Assembly (NCBI RefSeq): GCF_002153425.1
Contig: NZ_KZ119600.1
Coordinates: forward strand, 1,153,714-1,217,713
DNA: 64,000 nt
Reading direction: 5' to 3'
From: Litchfieldia alkalitelluris
Lineage (GTDB): Bacteria; Bacillota; Bacilli; Bacillales; Salisediminibacteriaceae
A program made the position numbers and the translations under genes. A model generated the notes under the pieces. It worked only from the letters and a program-made list of their open reading frames with translations, was not told the origin of the DNA and made no database searches. This document shows, in pieces, positions 45,012 to 54,426 of this stretch (within the stretch, counting starts at the first letter, position 1; each line of letters opens with the position of its first letter).

Positions 45012-45578
45012 ATGAAACAAGCTAATTTATTTTTTGCGTTTTTTCGAGTTGGAATGCTTGGGTATGGAGGTGGTCCTGCCTCTATCCCATTAATCCACAA
45101 AGAAGTGGTGGAAAAATACAGTTGGATGACAAGCGATGAGTTTTCCGACGTGCTCGCAATCGGGAATACGCTTCCAGGGCCAATTGCAACTAAGATGGCA
45201 GGGTACATAGGCTATCGGGTTGGCGGTATTATGGGGATGCTGAATGCTATTGCTGCTTCTGTTATACCAACAGTCGTGCTAATGATTATCCTTCTAGTAT
45301 CACTATCATCATTTAGGGATTTTGCCTGGGTGCAAGGAATGACCCACGGTGTTTTACCTGTCGTGGCAGTGATGATGGGAGTGTTGACTTGGGGATTCAT
45401 TGATAAAACAACAAAGGATTTAGGCTGGCTGAAAGTTGTTTTCTTAGTAGTTATGTCAGTCCTACTAATCCAAGTTTTAGGATTGCACCCAGCGATTGTT
45501 GTAGGTGCTTTGATTGCATTCGCCCTTTTGAAAAAAACAGATACAGATAAGGGGAAAAAGGGGGAAGCGTCCTCATGA
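45012..45578 (+). CDS. ywrB: Short-chain chromate transporter subunit (YwrB-like)
   Basis: A 188-residue single-domain CHR protein with five to six helices. The family motif FFRVGMLGYGGGPASIPLIH is at the N-terminus, followed by WMTSDEFSDVLAIGNTLPGP and TKMAGYIGYRVGG near residues 40-75. Short CHR proteins work as heterologous pairs in which the two copies insert with opposite topology. Its ATGA stop/start overlap with the next gene supports that. The exported ion (chromate or sulfate in studied cases) cannot be read from sequence. Confidence 0.92.
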   Translation: MKQANLFFAFFRVGMLGYGGGPASIPLIHKEVVEKYSWMTSDEFSDVLAIGNTLPGPIATKMAGYIGYRVGGIMGMLNAIAASVIPTVVLMIILLVSLSSFRDFAWVQGMTHGVLPVVAVMMGVLTWGFIDKTTKDLGWLKVVFLVVMSVLLIQVLGLHPAIVVGALIAFALLKKTDTDKGKKGEASS

Positions 45579-46114
45579 TTTATTGGGAAATTTTTCTTGC
45601 CTTTTTTATCCCAGGAATTTTAGGTTACGGCGGTGGTCCAGCAACGATACCGCTCATTGAGCACGAGGTCGTTCATCGGTTTGAATGGATGACAGTGGAG
45701 GAGTTTGGGGAAGTTCTTGCATTAGGGAACGCCCTTCCTGGCCCAATCGCAACGAAGATGGCAGGCTTCATTGGTTATGAACAAGGCGGGATTTTAGGTG
45801 CAGGTGTCGGCCTTTTTGCCACCATTGCCCCTTCACTTATTTTGATGATTGTCTTATTGAGTATTTTGTATCGCTTTAAGGATTCGCCGAAAGTGAAGCT
45901 CCTATCAAATATTGTTAGGCCGACAATTGCCGTTCTTCTTGGTGTCTTAACGTTCCGATTTGTGGAGACTTCTTACCTAGAAAGTGGTTGGCTTCAGACT
46001 GGATTCCTGCTTGTTGTGAGCTATTATTTGTTGGAAAAAAGAAAGATACATCCTGCTTACGTCATACTCGGTGCCCTCGTGTATGGAGCATTGTTTTTAG
46101 CGCCAACGGGGTAA
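45575..46114 (+). CDS. ywrA: Short-chain chromate transporter subunit (YwrA-like)
   Basis: A 179-residue second CHR domain: FFIPGILGYGGGPATIPLIE, WMTVEEFGEVLALGNALPGP, TKMAGFIGYEQGG, with about five helices and a short basic segment (LEKRKIHPAY). It overlaps the preceding gene by four bases (ATGA), so both halves are made at matched levels. A terminator at 46251 closes the ywrD-ywrB-ywrA unit. Confidence 0.92.
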   Translation: MIYWEIFLAFFIPGILGYGGGPATIPLIEHEVVHRFEWMTVEEFGEVLALGNALPGPIATKMAGFIGYEQGGILGAGVGLFATIAPSLILMIVLLSILYRFKDSPKVKLLSNIVRPTIAVLLGVLTFRFVETSYLESGWLQTGFLLVVSYYLLEKRKIHPAYVILGALVYGALFLAPTG

Positions 46115-46250
46115 GTCGTTGTAGTGTTGGGTAGGGAGGTTTAAGTTATAAACAGTAGCGTAAGTTAGGTGAGGGCTTTATCTTTTATATGCTGCAACAT
46201 AGTTTAGTATAAACGAAAGGGTAAAGCTATCACTTTGCTTGAACTATAGG

Positions 46251-46298
46251 AAAAAGCGCAGTTCACCTTATTGGAAAGGGAGGGACTGCGTTTTTTTA
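46251..46298 (+). terminator. Intrinsic terminator of the ywrDBA unit
   Basis: AAAAAGCGCAGT pairs with ACTGCGTTTTTTT around a 22-base interior. It lies within the 46115-46491 gap, which contains no gene I can support. Confidence 0.85.
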
Positions 46299-46491
46299 AA
46301 AGAATAGCTTGTATATGATGTGATGGCTTCGAATTTAGATTGGAGACTGAACTGAGGTTGAGCTGAAACTTGAGTCTTCATTTTTTGCAGAATAAAGATA
46401 CAAATGAGGGTGAGATGCAAGTAAGAATTGGCCCGTAAAATGGACGGAGTCTTACTATGTTTAAACATATAGTGGTGTTCGTGGTCAGCAC

Positions 46492-46695
46492 CTAATAAAT
46501 ATAGTAAGAAAGAATGGCTAGGAGGGTTATACCCAAGCCTATTAAAATAAATAGCTTTCTTTTTTTTACCGGAAAATAGGCGCCAAGTAACCAAACTGTT
46601 AAACCGATCGCAAAATACAAAACTACTTCAAATTTACTCGGTGTAAAAAATCCTCTTGAGTGGGCTAAAACGATGAAGTTATTGATATTGAACAT
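46492..46695 (-). CDS. Small two-helix membrane protein
   Basis: A 67-residue protein with helices at about residues 22-42 (FEVVLYFAIGLTVWLLGAYF) and 48-66 (LFILIGLGITLLAILSYYIY), joined by a basic PVKKRK turn. GAGGAGGGTG precedes the ATG on the minus strand, a strong sign it is translated. Family unknown. Confidence 0.72.
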   Translation of the reverse strand: MFNINNFIVLAHSRGFFTPSKFEVVLYFAIGLTVWLLGAYFPVKKRKLFILIGLGITLLAILSYYIY

Positions 46696-46918
46696 ATCAC
46701 ACCCTCCTCATCTCTCCTAAATGTTGACGTTAAGACAAGGATTCTAAAGCTGCATAAAGTATAGTGGGAACACCTAGCATTAACGTAGTTAGTTCATTTA
46801 CGTTTTATTGGCGGTTTAGGTTTCTATTTAGGTTACAAATCACAGTGCTCCAAAATACCTTCATGGGGTTACTTGAGAGGTGCAAAATGTCAATTCGTAG
46901 AAGTCCCACAGTCTAATT

Positions 46919-46960
46919 AAAAAAATACATCATAGCGTCATACAAGCTATGATGTATTTT
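46919..46960. terminator. Terminator of the toxin-antitoxin operon
   Basis: AAAATACATCATAGC pairs with GCTATGATGTATTTT perfectly over 15 bases around a 9-base loop. The minus strand ends in a T run. The stem touches the toxin stop codon. Confidence 0.9.
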
Positions 46961-47249
46961 ACTCTAACTTTTTTAATTGTCTAGCGTTGTGAATAATGCG
47001 AACTATCTCCATTTTTTCATTGTTGAATCTATATATAATTCTATAATTGGTTAATACCATCTCTCTTATCATATCATTGTTTAATTCAGGAACTACCCTA
47101 CCAGATGAAGGGAATATTGCAATTGTTTCGATTGTGTCAATAACTCTAATAGCGAAAATATTGGCATATTCCTCCGAATCTTGAGCTATATAATTACATA
47201 TTCCTTCTAGGTCTTTAACTGCAGATTCCGCCCAAACTAATTCAACCAT
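46959..47249 (-). CDS. RelE/ParE-family toxin
   Basis: A 96-residue toxin-like protein: VWAESAVKDLEGICNYIAQ at the start, FPSSGRVVPEL near residue 48, MIREMVLTNYRIIYRFNN near 60-77 and the C-terminal VRIIHNARQLKKLE. This strand-helix order is that of ParE/RelE proteins, which inhibit gyrase (ParE) or cleave ribosomal mRNA (RelE). The REMVLTNYRIIYR block is closer to ParE. Its start overlaps the antitoxin gene end by 13 bases. Confidence 0.92.
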   Translation of the reverse strand: MVELVWAESAVKDLEGICNYIAQDSEEYANIFAIRVIDTIETIAIFPSSGRVVPELNNDMIREMVLTNYRIIYRFNNEKMEIVRIIHNARQLKKLE

Positions 47250-47419
47250 TTCCCTAATTTTTCCTTAACTTCATTATGGGAAACGACTTTTCCATTATTT
47301 AGTTCTTGTATTCCTTTTTCAATTTTCTTTCTAACATAAAGTTCCTTGATTATATCTTCAAGAGTCACATTTTCTGGTAAATCTTTTATAAATTTTATTA
47401 CTTCCTCTTTAGTGCTCAT
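47237..47419 (-). CDS. Antitoxin partner of the RelE/ParE toxin
   Basis: A 60-residue protein, MSTKEEVIKFIKDLPENVTL then DIIKELYVRKKIEKGIQEL and VVSHNEVKEKLGKWLN. Short helical antitoxins with a VSHEEV-type C-terminal toxin-binding part are usual partners of ParE. It precedes and overlaps the toxin gene. AAAGGAGAG lies before the ATG, and a perfect palindrome overlaps the presumed -10 region upstream. Confidence 0.85.
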   Translation of the reverse strand: MSTKEEVIKFIKDLPENVTLEDIIKELYVRKKIEKGIQELNNGKVVSHNEVKEKLGKWLN

Positions 47420-47437
47420 AGCAAACTCTCCTTTCCA

Positions 47438-47452
47438 TTATAATCATTATAA
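47438..47452. promoter_or_regulatory. Palindromic operator overlapping the TA promoter
   Basis: TTATAATCATTATAA is a perfect palindrome of 7-bp arms around one base. It contains TATAAT and lies about 20 bases upstream of the antitoxin ATG, a fitting site for autoregulation by the toxin-antitoxin complex. Function is inferred. Confidence 0.55.
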
Positions 47453-47572
47453 ACCAATTAGAAGCAATTATCACCAAACAAGAAGTTGTGTATAAATACT
47501 AAAATATTCGTTTCAACTTATATGGATAGGTTGTGTGATGTACTGGATGTTTAGCAATAAAGCCCTAATATC

Positions 47573-47657
47573 AAAAAATCACATGTGATTTCTGTTGTGA
47601 AATCGCATGTGATTCTGCTTGTGAATAGTTTATGTGCACCTCTGAAGTAACTCGTTA
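47573..47657. repeat. Dispersed repeat with ATCACATGTGAT palindrome, copy B
   Basis: AAAATCACATGTGATTTCTG, then CGCATGTGATTCTGCTTG and GCACCTCTGAAGTAACTCG. It is in the same orientation as copy A at 15532-15616 and is similar throughout. Confidence 0.7.
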
Positions 47658-47690
47658 AAATTACCTTTATGGTTTTAACTCAGAATTGAT

Positions 47691-48656
47691 TTAAGGGACT
47701 AAGACGATGCTTCCGTTCACCTGTTTTTCCTCTAATTTTCTATGAGCTTCTGCTGCTTCTTCAAACGTGAAGGTTGCCCCAACGTGAGGTTTCACGCGTT
47801 CATTTTTTAACAACGCACTAATATCTTCTCCAGCTTTTCTAATTTCCTCTTTAGGTGCGGTGAATAATAATATCCCAAGAAGTGCTGCGTTTTTTTGGTT
47901 CAATACTCTCCAAGGTAACGTAGGTGTATTGTTGACTGGCGAGCCAATCGTAACAATTCTGCCTCCTACTTTGATGGCTTGAAGATCAGTTTCCAAATTC
48001 TCACTAAGTGACATATCTAAAATGACATCAATACCAGCCTCTGAGCCAGTTATATCAGCTAATTTTTCCAAAAGATCCGTTTCTTTGTACAAAATAACGT
48101 GGTCAGCTCCAGCTTCTCGGCATATATCAGCCTTCTCCTCATTCCCAGCCGTAGCAATGACGGTGGCCCCAGCGACCTTAGCAAGCTGGATCGCAGCATT
48201 TCCAACTGCTCCTGCACCGCCATAAACTAGGACGGTTTCACCTGCTTGGAGATTGGCGCGATAATGAAGGGAGAGGTGAGCAGTGGTGAATGGCATGGCA
48301 ACCGCTGCCCCTTCCACTTCCGTTATTTTATCTGGGAGCAGGAAGACATCTTCTTGAGTCGCCGTTAAGTATTCAGCTGAAGTACCACTTATGTTTGTCG
48401 CCCAGACGCCATCACCAGGCTTCACCTTAGTGATGTTTTTACCCACGCTGTCCACAACGCCCCCTAGATCAAAGTGAGGGATATGAGGAAAGGCAGGAAC
48501 AGGACGAATTCCTTTTCGAAAATAAGTGTCCACTGGGTTCAAGGCGCTTCCGCCAACCTTGATTAAGATCTCGTTATCTTGAGGGACAGGCTTCTCCATT
48601 TCAGTTACGGTTAAAACTTCAGGGCCTCCGTATTCATTGTATACAACAGTTCTCAT
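47691..48656 (-). CDS. Zinc-independent quinone oxidoreductase (MDR superfamily)
   Basis: A 321-residue NADPH-dependent oxidoreductase. It starts MRTVVYNEYGGPEVLTV as quinone reductases do, with ALNPVDTYFRKG near residue 40, the cofactor fold VLVYGGAGAVGNAAIQLAKV near 140 and GGRIVTIGS near 225. The usual structural-zinc cysteines of alcohol dehydrogenases are absent. Likely substrate: quinones or other enals. The start is ATG 48656 with GAGAGGTG upstream; an earlier ATG overlaps that site. Confidence 0.92.
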   Translation of the reverse strand: MRTVVYNEYGGPEVLTVTEMEKPVPQDNEILIKVGGSALNPVDTYFRKGIRPVPAFPHIPHFDLGGVVDSVGKNITKVKPGDGVWATNISGTSAEYLTATQEDVFLLPDKITEVEGAAVAMPFTTAHLSLHYRANLQAGETVLVYGGAGAVGNAAIQLAKVAGATVIATAGNEEKADICREAGADHVILYKETDLLEKLADITGSEAGIDVILDMSLSENLETDLQAIKVGGRIVTIGSPVNNTPTLPWRVLNQKNAALLGILLFTAPKEEIRKAGEDISALLKNERVKPHVGATFTFEEAAEAHRKLEEKQVNGSIVLVP

Positions 48657-48942
48657 CAAGCACCTCTCCATTCTATTGGTTTTATTTATCTATTTTTATT
48701 GTAATTTGTTTTGAAAAATAAAGCACGGGTTTATGGAAATTACTTAATTAACGGTAGTTTGCTATGTTCCTACTCTTATTTTTTGGAAGTTGTATGGAAA
48801 ATTCCGTGGTATAATTAAATAGAATAAGATTGTGAAGAAATACACTTGAAATATTTGGAGAGATCATAACAAGATTTTTAATTTTGTTTAAACACTTATT
48901 GTGAAAAATATCTTAATTAGATATTTTCAGAGGGGGAGAGAA

Positions 48943-50136
48943 ATGTTAAATTTCGAAAACTTATATGAACACATTATTCTTAATTCGAAGTTTTATTGGA
49001 GGGAATTTACAACGGTTGCCTTTGCTTTGTATGATAAAGAAAAGGTGTACTTATACAATCATCCCAATTATTCTAACGAGGGTAAGCACTACTATATAAT
49101 CCAATGGAATAGCCAATTCAATGGAGCAAATACTCTTATTATGTATGATCATTATCCAACCGCTATAGTTAATTTAGATTATTATAATGATATAGAGAAG
49201 ATATATGCTATTTTACAACATGAATTATTCCATGGATTACAATATCTAAATGAAGAAAAAAGATTTCCTAACGAATTTTTAGGAATGATCTACCCATTAT
49301 TAAAAGAGAATTTGGAACTAAGAAGTAGGGAAAGAAAGATTCTTTATAATGCTGTAATAGCACCTTCTCATACTGAAAAGATAAATCTCCTTAAACACTT
49401 TATTTCCATACGTGAAAAAAGACGAAGTTATATTAATGACTTCTTGGAGTACGAAACTTCTATCGAAACAGTAGAAGGACCAGCTTTTTATATTGAATTA
49501 CACGCATACTCACACATTAGTTCCAATAAAAAAGAGGTCGAAATAAAAGAATATGGTTATGATTTACTTGATAACAAAGAATCTGCTTTTAACCTTAGAA
49601 AGAGTTGTTATAGTTCAGGATTATATATCTGTTTGTTGCTTGATGAACTTTCCCCTGATTGGAAAGAAGTGTTATTTATGACCGAAAAATCGCTATACGA
49701 CCTATTGAAAGATACAGTTGATTGGGAAGTTAACGATACCCAAGAAGTGGAAATTAGTTTGGAGACAAATTTTATTTTTAATGCTATAAGAGAAAATACG
49801 CAAGAGGTATTCAGGCATTTCGAAAATGATAAGGGCCATCATCTTCTGATTATAGGTGAAATAATTTGCAAGGAATTTGACCCAATGAATGTAGTTGCAT
49901 ATGAAAATCAACTTTTACACAAAACTTTCCTTTCTATCTTAATAAATGAGAAAGAATATTATATTAGCCAGCCTGTTATTACTCACTTTTATCAAAAGGT
50001 CAGTTCTATTACTAAATTACATATTGTATTAAATGAAAAACCAGTATATAAGAACGGTGTAGTCAGAATTAAGGGATTAGGAAAGATTAAGGGTCAATAC
50101 TCTTTTGATAAAGGTTACCATTATGTCGTTATTTAG
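48943..50136 (+). CDS. Uncharacterised protein with HExxH metallopeptidase motif
   Basis: A 397-residue AT-rich gene product. ILQHELFHGLQYLNEE near residue 104 is a zinc-binding HExxH motif. SIETVEGPAFYIELHAY near 180 supplies a plausible third ligand Glu in an EGPA context, as in gluzincin-type peptidases. No signal peptide or membrane helix is seen, so it may act inside the cell. The C-terminal 100 residues look beta-rich (KLHIVLNEKPVYK, VVRIKGLGKIKGQY). The start is ATG 48943 with AGGGGGAGAG upstream. The family is not recognised and base composition is lower in GC than the neighbours, a hint of transfer. Confidence 0.7.
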   Translation: MLNFENLYEHIILNSKFYWREFTTVAFALYDKEKVYLYNHPNYSNEGKHYYIIQWNSQFNGANTLIMYDHYPTAIVNLDYYNDIEKIYAILQHELFHGLQYLNEEKRFPNEFLGMIYPLLKENLELRSRERKILYNAVIAPSHTEKINLLKHFISIREKRRSYINDFLEYETSIETVEGPAFYIELHAYSHISSNKKEVEIKEYGYDLLDNKESAFNLRKSCYSSGLYICLLLDELSPDWKEVLFMTEKSLYDLLKDTVDWEVNDTQEVEISLETNFIFNAIRENTQEVFRHFENDKGHHLLIIGEIICKEFDPMNVVAYENQLLHKTFLSILINEKEYYISQPVITHFYQKVSSITKLHIVLNEKPVYKNGVVRIKGLGKIKGQYSFDKGYHYVVI

Positions 50137-50188
50137 ATATTTATTTGTTTTATTGTGAATTATGGATTAACAAAGCCATTTATTTAAA

Positions 50189-50448
50189 GATTTTGTTAAA
50201 GGATAATGTTGATATTTAACACTGTTGATTTTTATAGATACACCTGTCTCTTTCTCTACGAATAAATGCTCCGTAACGTATCCGTCTAGACAACTGAAGC
50301 ATACTCGTGATGTTTATGCTTGTTCCTGCGGGATTGAAGTCAGGTAATAAGCCCCGCAGATATTAAAAATACATCGAGGAGGCTTATCAGCCGCCAGCGG
50401 AAAGTAAGTACCAGTAACAAAAAATCAACATCAAAGTATAACATAGCC
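50189..50448. repeat. Non-autonomous composite element, inverted copy
   Basis: Read on the minus strand it begins GGCTATGTTATACTTTGATG, continues with TTGATTTTTTGTTACTGGTA, contains GGCGGCTGATAAGCCTCCTC, AATCCCGCAGGAACAAGC and AGACGGATACG, and ends TCAACATTATCCTTTAACA. This follows the element at 25634-26004 module by module, without one internal stretch. It fills most of the 50137-50492 gap. Confidence 0.78.
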
Positions 50449-50456
50449 AACAAAAA

Positions 50457-50482
50457 ACCTCACTAGCATTAGCTAGCAAGGT
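50457..50482 (-). terminator. Intrinsic terminator of yfhS
   Basis: On the minus strand ACCTTGCTAGC and GCTAGTGAGGT form an 11-pair stem with one G-T mismatch around a 4-base loop, followed by TTTTTTG. Confidence 0.8.
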
Positions 50483-50492
50483 ATTAACCACA

Positions 50493-50717
50493 TTAATCAA
50501 AGTGTATTCTAGATCCGCTTTCATAATCGGCTTCGTGATGATTAAAGCTGTCACGATTCATAATTTCTTTTACAATCTCCTTATGAATCGTATTCCCCTC
50601 CGCATTTAAATATGGCACCATTTGTTGTAGACTATGGTGGAAGTATGCAAGCTCTTTATCTGTCCATTCTGTTTTCGGCAGCATACCGAGCTCTGTCATG
50701 TCACGGCCAACGTACAT
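50493..50717 (-). CDS. yfhS: YfhS-like small protein
   Basis: A 74-residue protein: MYVGRDMTELGMLPKTEW, ELAYFHHSLQQMVPYLN, HKEIVKEIMNR and a charged tail with HHEADYESGS. The position just before fabL and the MY.GRDMTEL start agree with B. subtilis YfhS, which is expressed during sporulation; no biochemical role is known. ATG 50717 has GGAGGAG upstream, which the longer frame would use as coding sequence. Confidence 0.78.
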   Translation of the reverse strand: MYVGRDMTELGMLPKTEWTDKELAYFHHSLQQMVPYLNAEGNTIHKEIVKEIMNRDSFNHHEADYESGSRIHFD

Positions 50718-50841
50718 AAAAATCTCCTCCATGAATACGGCTTAAGGGTAGAGACAGTGATCAATTTTTTACGAAAGCGTAAGATGGAAAAGCCATCTCA
50801 CAGATAGTATCTCTAGAGGACTTGGCCTATATTCGTTATAA

Positions 50842-51648
<807 letters not shown>

Positions 51649-51697
51649 GGGTCGAGTTAGTTTTGTTTGGTAAAGGGTGTTGTTCATTTAAGTTATA

Positions 51698-51731
51698 AAA
51701 ACAGGCTTCCATTTTAACGGAAGCCTGTTTT
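51698..51731. terminator. Terminator between fabL and the 51765 gene
   Basis: AAAACAGGCTTCC pairs perfectly with GGAAGCCTGTTTT around an 8-base loop; T runs on both strands suit the convergent genes. Confidence 0.88.
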
Positions 51732-51764
51732 GCTGTTCTAACGTTTGTGTTTAGTGGCGTGGAA

Positions 51765-52187
51765 TTATTTGCCGAAAAGTAAACACCATCTTTGGTGTTT
51801 GTTCCAATTTATCTTTCTTAAGGCTTCATCTGTTATCCATAAGAAAAGCGCAACTGTAATCGCTGAAAGGAATGCTATGTCTACTTCCATACCGAATAGT
51901 GGAGTTGGCCAGTTCATTGGATAAACGAAACCAAATATTATGGCAAAAATCATATGTACAAATAAGGCAATGAGTGATTTTGCTTTCCTCGATTTTTTCC
52001 TAGCAAAGTCTGATAAATAAGTAACTGGTATTCCGTACAATAAAATAAATGGCGATATGATAAGGGTATAAAGAGCTGTTAAAACAACTAACTCAAAAGG
52101 GTGCATCCAGGCATCAAAAAACACTGTAAGAATGAGGAGGAGAGAAACAGGAGTTGCTATTAGGGCTGTCGTTAATTTTCTTTTCAT
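51765..52187 (-). CDS. Four-helix membrane protein
   Basis: A 140-residue protein with helices at about residues 5-25, 34-54, 70-88 and 102-118, and a basic loop (DFARKKSRKAKS). It ends in a Trp- and Lys-rich tail. AAAGGAGAC precedes the ATG. The family is not recognised; small multi-helix proteins near fabL-sspE vary among Bacillaceae. Confidence 0.7.
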   Translation of the reverse strand: MKRKLTTALIATPVSLLLILTVFFDAWMHPFELVVLTALYTLIISPFILLYGIPVTYLSDFARKKSRKAKSLIALFVHMIFAIIFGFVYPMNWPTPLFGMEVDIAFLSAITVALFLWITDEALRKINWNKHQRWCLLFGK

Positions 52188-52468
52188 GAACGTAGTCTCC
52201 TTTGGGTTAGTTTGTTATCTTCTCAGATATAGTAGTGCGTCGTTGTTGTTTCTCTAGGCTATGTCCGTTATGTAAGCTATGTGGTTATACTAGTTAAACT
52301 TTATTTTATCATAAGTTTCTAAATATTCGTTAATCTAATTTCTGAGTAGATTACTTTGCAGAATTTATCATTTTCATACGAACCAAAAATTGTGAAAAAT
52401 TTGTCATTCTTTATCGGGATAAATGAATCGTCACCGGGACATTCTAATCTACGTGGAGGTGATAAGCC

Positions 52469-52663
52469 ATGGCAAGAAGACAACAACAACAAGCGTCTCA
52501 AACTAACGCTCAAGAAGTTCGTCGTCAAAACCAACAATCTGCACAAGGTCAGAGCCAGAACTTTGAATTCGCGAGTGAGACTGACGCTCAAGAAGTTCGT
52601 CAACAAAACCAACAGTCTGCTGCTCGTAAACAGCAAGCTTCTGGTGGGCAACAACAACAGTAA
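52469..52663 (+). CDS. sspE: Gamma-type small acid-soluble spore protein
   Basis: A 64-residue, Gln- and Asn-rich protein with two copies of AQEVRRQNQQSA / AQEVRQQNQQSA, the hallmark of gamma-type SASP. EFASETDAQEV holds the GPR protease cleavage type motif (F-A-S-E). It stores amino acids in the spore core and is degraded at germination. TGGAGGTGAT precedes the ATG. An overlapping +1 frame is open but not plausible. The position after fabL is as in B. subtilis. Confidence 0.95.
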   Translation: MARRQQQQASQTNAQEVRRQNQQSAQGQSQNFEFASETDAQEVRQQNQQSAARKQQASGGQQQQ

Positions 52664-52702
52664 TTAATTTACTGTAAGAATGTTCGCTCTAATTTATTTC
52701 AT

Positions 52703-52739
52703 TACCCCTTTTTCCGATTCGGAAGAAGGGGTATTTTTT
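52703..52739 (+). terminator. Intrinsic terminator of sspE
   Basis: TACCCCTTTTTCCG and CGGAAGAAGGGGTA form a 14-bp stem (T-G pair included) around ATT, followed by TTTTTT. Confidence 0.9.
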
Positions 52740-52755
52740 AGTTTGTCGAGCGTCT

Positions 52756-53000
52756 TCGGGCACTATTCCTTGATGTTAGTGCCCGGAGCAACCTTGAGAC
52801 GAGCGCTTCGGGTACTATCCTGTGATGATAGTGCCCGGAGAAACCTTGATGCGAGCGCTTCGGGCACTATTCCGTGATGATAGTGCCCGGAGAAACCTTG
52901 ATGCGAGCGCTTCGGGCACTATTCCGTGATGATAGTGCCCGGAGCACCCTTGATGCGAGCGCTTCGGGTACTATCCCGTGATGATAGTGCCCGGAGTACC
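52756..53000. repeat. Array 3: five hairpins with 52-bp period
   Basis: TCGGG(C/T)ACTATTCCGTGATGATAGTGCCCGGA hairpins start at 52756, 52808, 52860, 52912 and 52964. The stem is the same as in arrays 1, 2 and 4; the loop (TCCGTGATG) and the spacer (GAAACCTTGATGCGAGCG) are private to this array. In two copies the left arm reads GGGTACTAT. Confidence 0.92.
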
Positions 53001-53049
53001 CTTGAGGCGGGTGGCGGTTTGCTTTCTTTGGTCAATTCTGATTGGAAAT

Positions 53050-54195
53050 TGTGTTTAATTTCCCTTTACGAAAGCAGACGCATTGCTTCGGTAAAATAAA
53101 TCAAGTTTAATTTCCCTTTACAAAGGCATGCGCATTGCTACGGGTAAATAAACCGCATTTAATTTCCCTTTACGAAGGCATGCGCATTGCTACGGGTAAA
53201 TAAATCAAGTTTATTTTCCCTTTACGAAGGGAGGCGCAATGCTTCGGGTAAATAAACCGCATTTAATTTCCCTTTACGAGGTCAGGCATAGTGCTTCCGG
53301 TAAATAAATCAAGTTTAATTTCCCTTTACGAGGTCAGGCACATTGCTTCGGGTAAATAAATCGCGTTTAATTTCCCTTTCCGAGGTTAGGCATAGTGCTT
53401 CGGTAAAATAAATCAAGTTTAATTTCCCTTTACAAAGGCATGCGCATTGCTACGGGTAAATAAACCGCATTTAATTTCCCTTTACGAAGGCATGCGCATT
53501 GCTACGGGTAAATAAATCAAGTTTATTTTCCCTTTACGAAGGGAGGCGCAATGCTTCGGGTAAATAAACCGTATTTAATTTCCCTTTGCAAGGTCAGGCA
53601 TAGTACTTCGGGTAAATAAATCGCGTTTAATTTCCCTTTCCGAGGTTAGGCATAGTGCTTCGGTAAAATAAATCAAGTTTAATTTCCCTTTACAGAGGCA
53701 TGCGCATTGCTACGGGTAAATAAATCAAGTTTATTTTCCCTTTACGAAGGGAGGCGCAATGCTTCGGGTAAATAAACCGTATTTAATTTCCCTTTGCAAG
53801 GTCAGGCATAGTACTTCGGGTAAATAAATCGCGTTTAATTTCCCTTTACGGTGTCAGGCACATTGCTTCGGGATAATAAATCGCGTTTAATTTCCCTTTC
53901 CGAGGTTAGGCATAGTGCTTCGGTAAAATAAATCAAGTTTAATTTCCCTTTACGAGTTCATGCGCATTGCTACGGGTAAATAAACCGCATTTAATTTCCC
54001 TTTACGAAGGCATGCGCAATGCTACGGGTAAATAAATCAAGTTTATTTTCCCTTTACGAAAGCAGGCGCACCGCTTCGGGTAAATAAATCAAGTTTAATT
54101 TCCCTTTACGAAAGCAGACGCATCGCTTCGGGTAAATAAATCAAATTTAATTTCCCTTTACAAAGCCAGGCGCACCCCTTCGATCAAATAAACAA
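53050..54195. repeat. Array 5: 22 units of a TTTCCC/GGGTAAA element with 52-bp period
   Basis: AATTTCCC (or TTTTTCCC) starts at 53057, 53109 and so on every 52 bp to 54149, 21 exact periods with no net indel. Each unit reads TTTAATTTCCCTTTACGA, a middle such as AGGCATGCGCATTGCT, then (T/A)CGGGTAAATAAA. TTTATTTTCCC and GGGTAAATAAA can pair with one mismatch, giving a weaker hairpin with a 26-base offset between boxes. It follows array 3 directly and fills the gap before the gene at 54427. Confidence 0.92.
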
Positions 54196-54426
54196 AGCAC
54201 TAATTAGAACTTTCAAGAAGCTGCCAGTGAAATAGCCTTCAAGTCACCTTATCCATGCATTAATTCTCTTCCAAGACCAAGCCCCTTTTCGCTTTTCTAC
54301 TATAGAAACATTTTAAATTTGGTTAAACAATAGTATAATGATGATGATAGAAACAGGAAAAGAACCACCATTTTTTCCAATAGTATAATATAGGCTCTGA
54401 TGGAGTAACTTTAGGAGGGAATTGCA

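Noticed and set aside
46268-46594. 108-codon minus-strand frame
   Set aside because: It overlaps the ywr terminator and the better supported two-helix gene at 46492-46695, and has no ribosome site.
52356-52667. 103-codon frame overlapping sspE
   Set aside because: It is the +1 shadow of the glutamine-rich SASP gene, which has the correct site and protein family.
52680-52877. 65-codon frame after sspE
   Set aside because: It reads through the sspE terminator into array 3.
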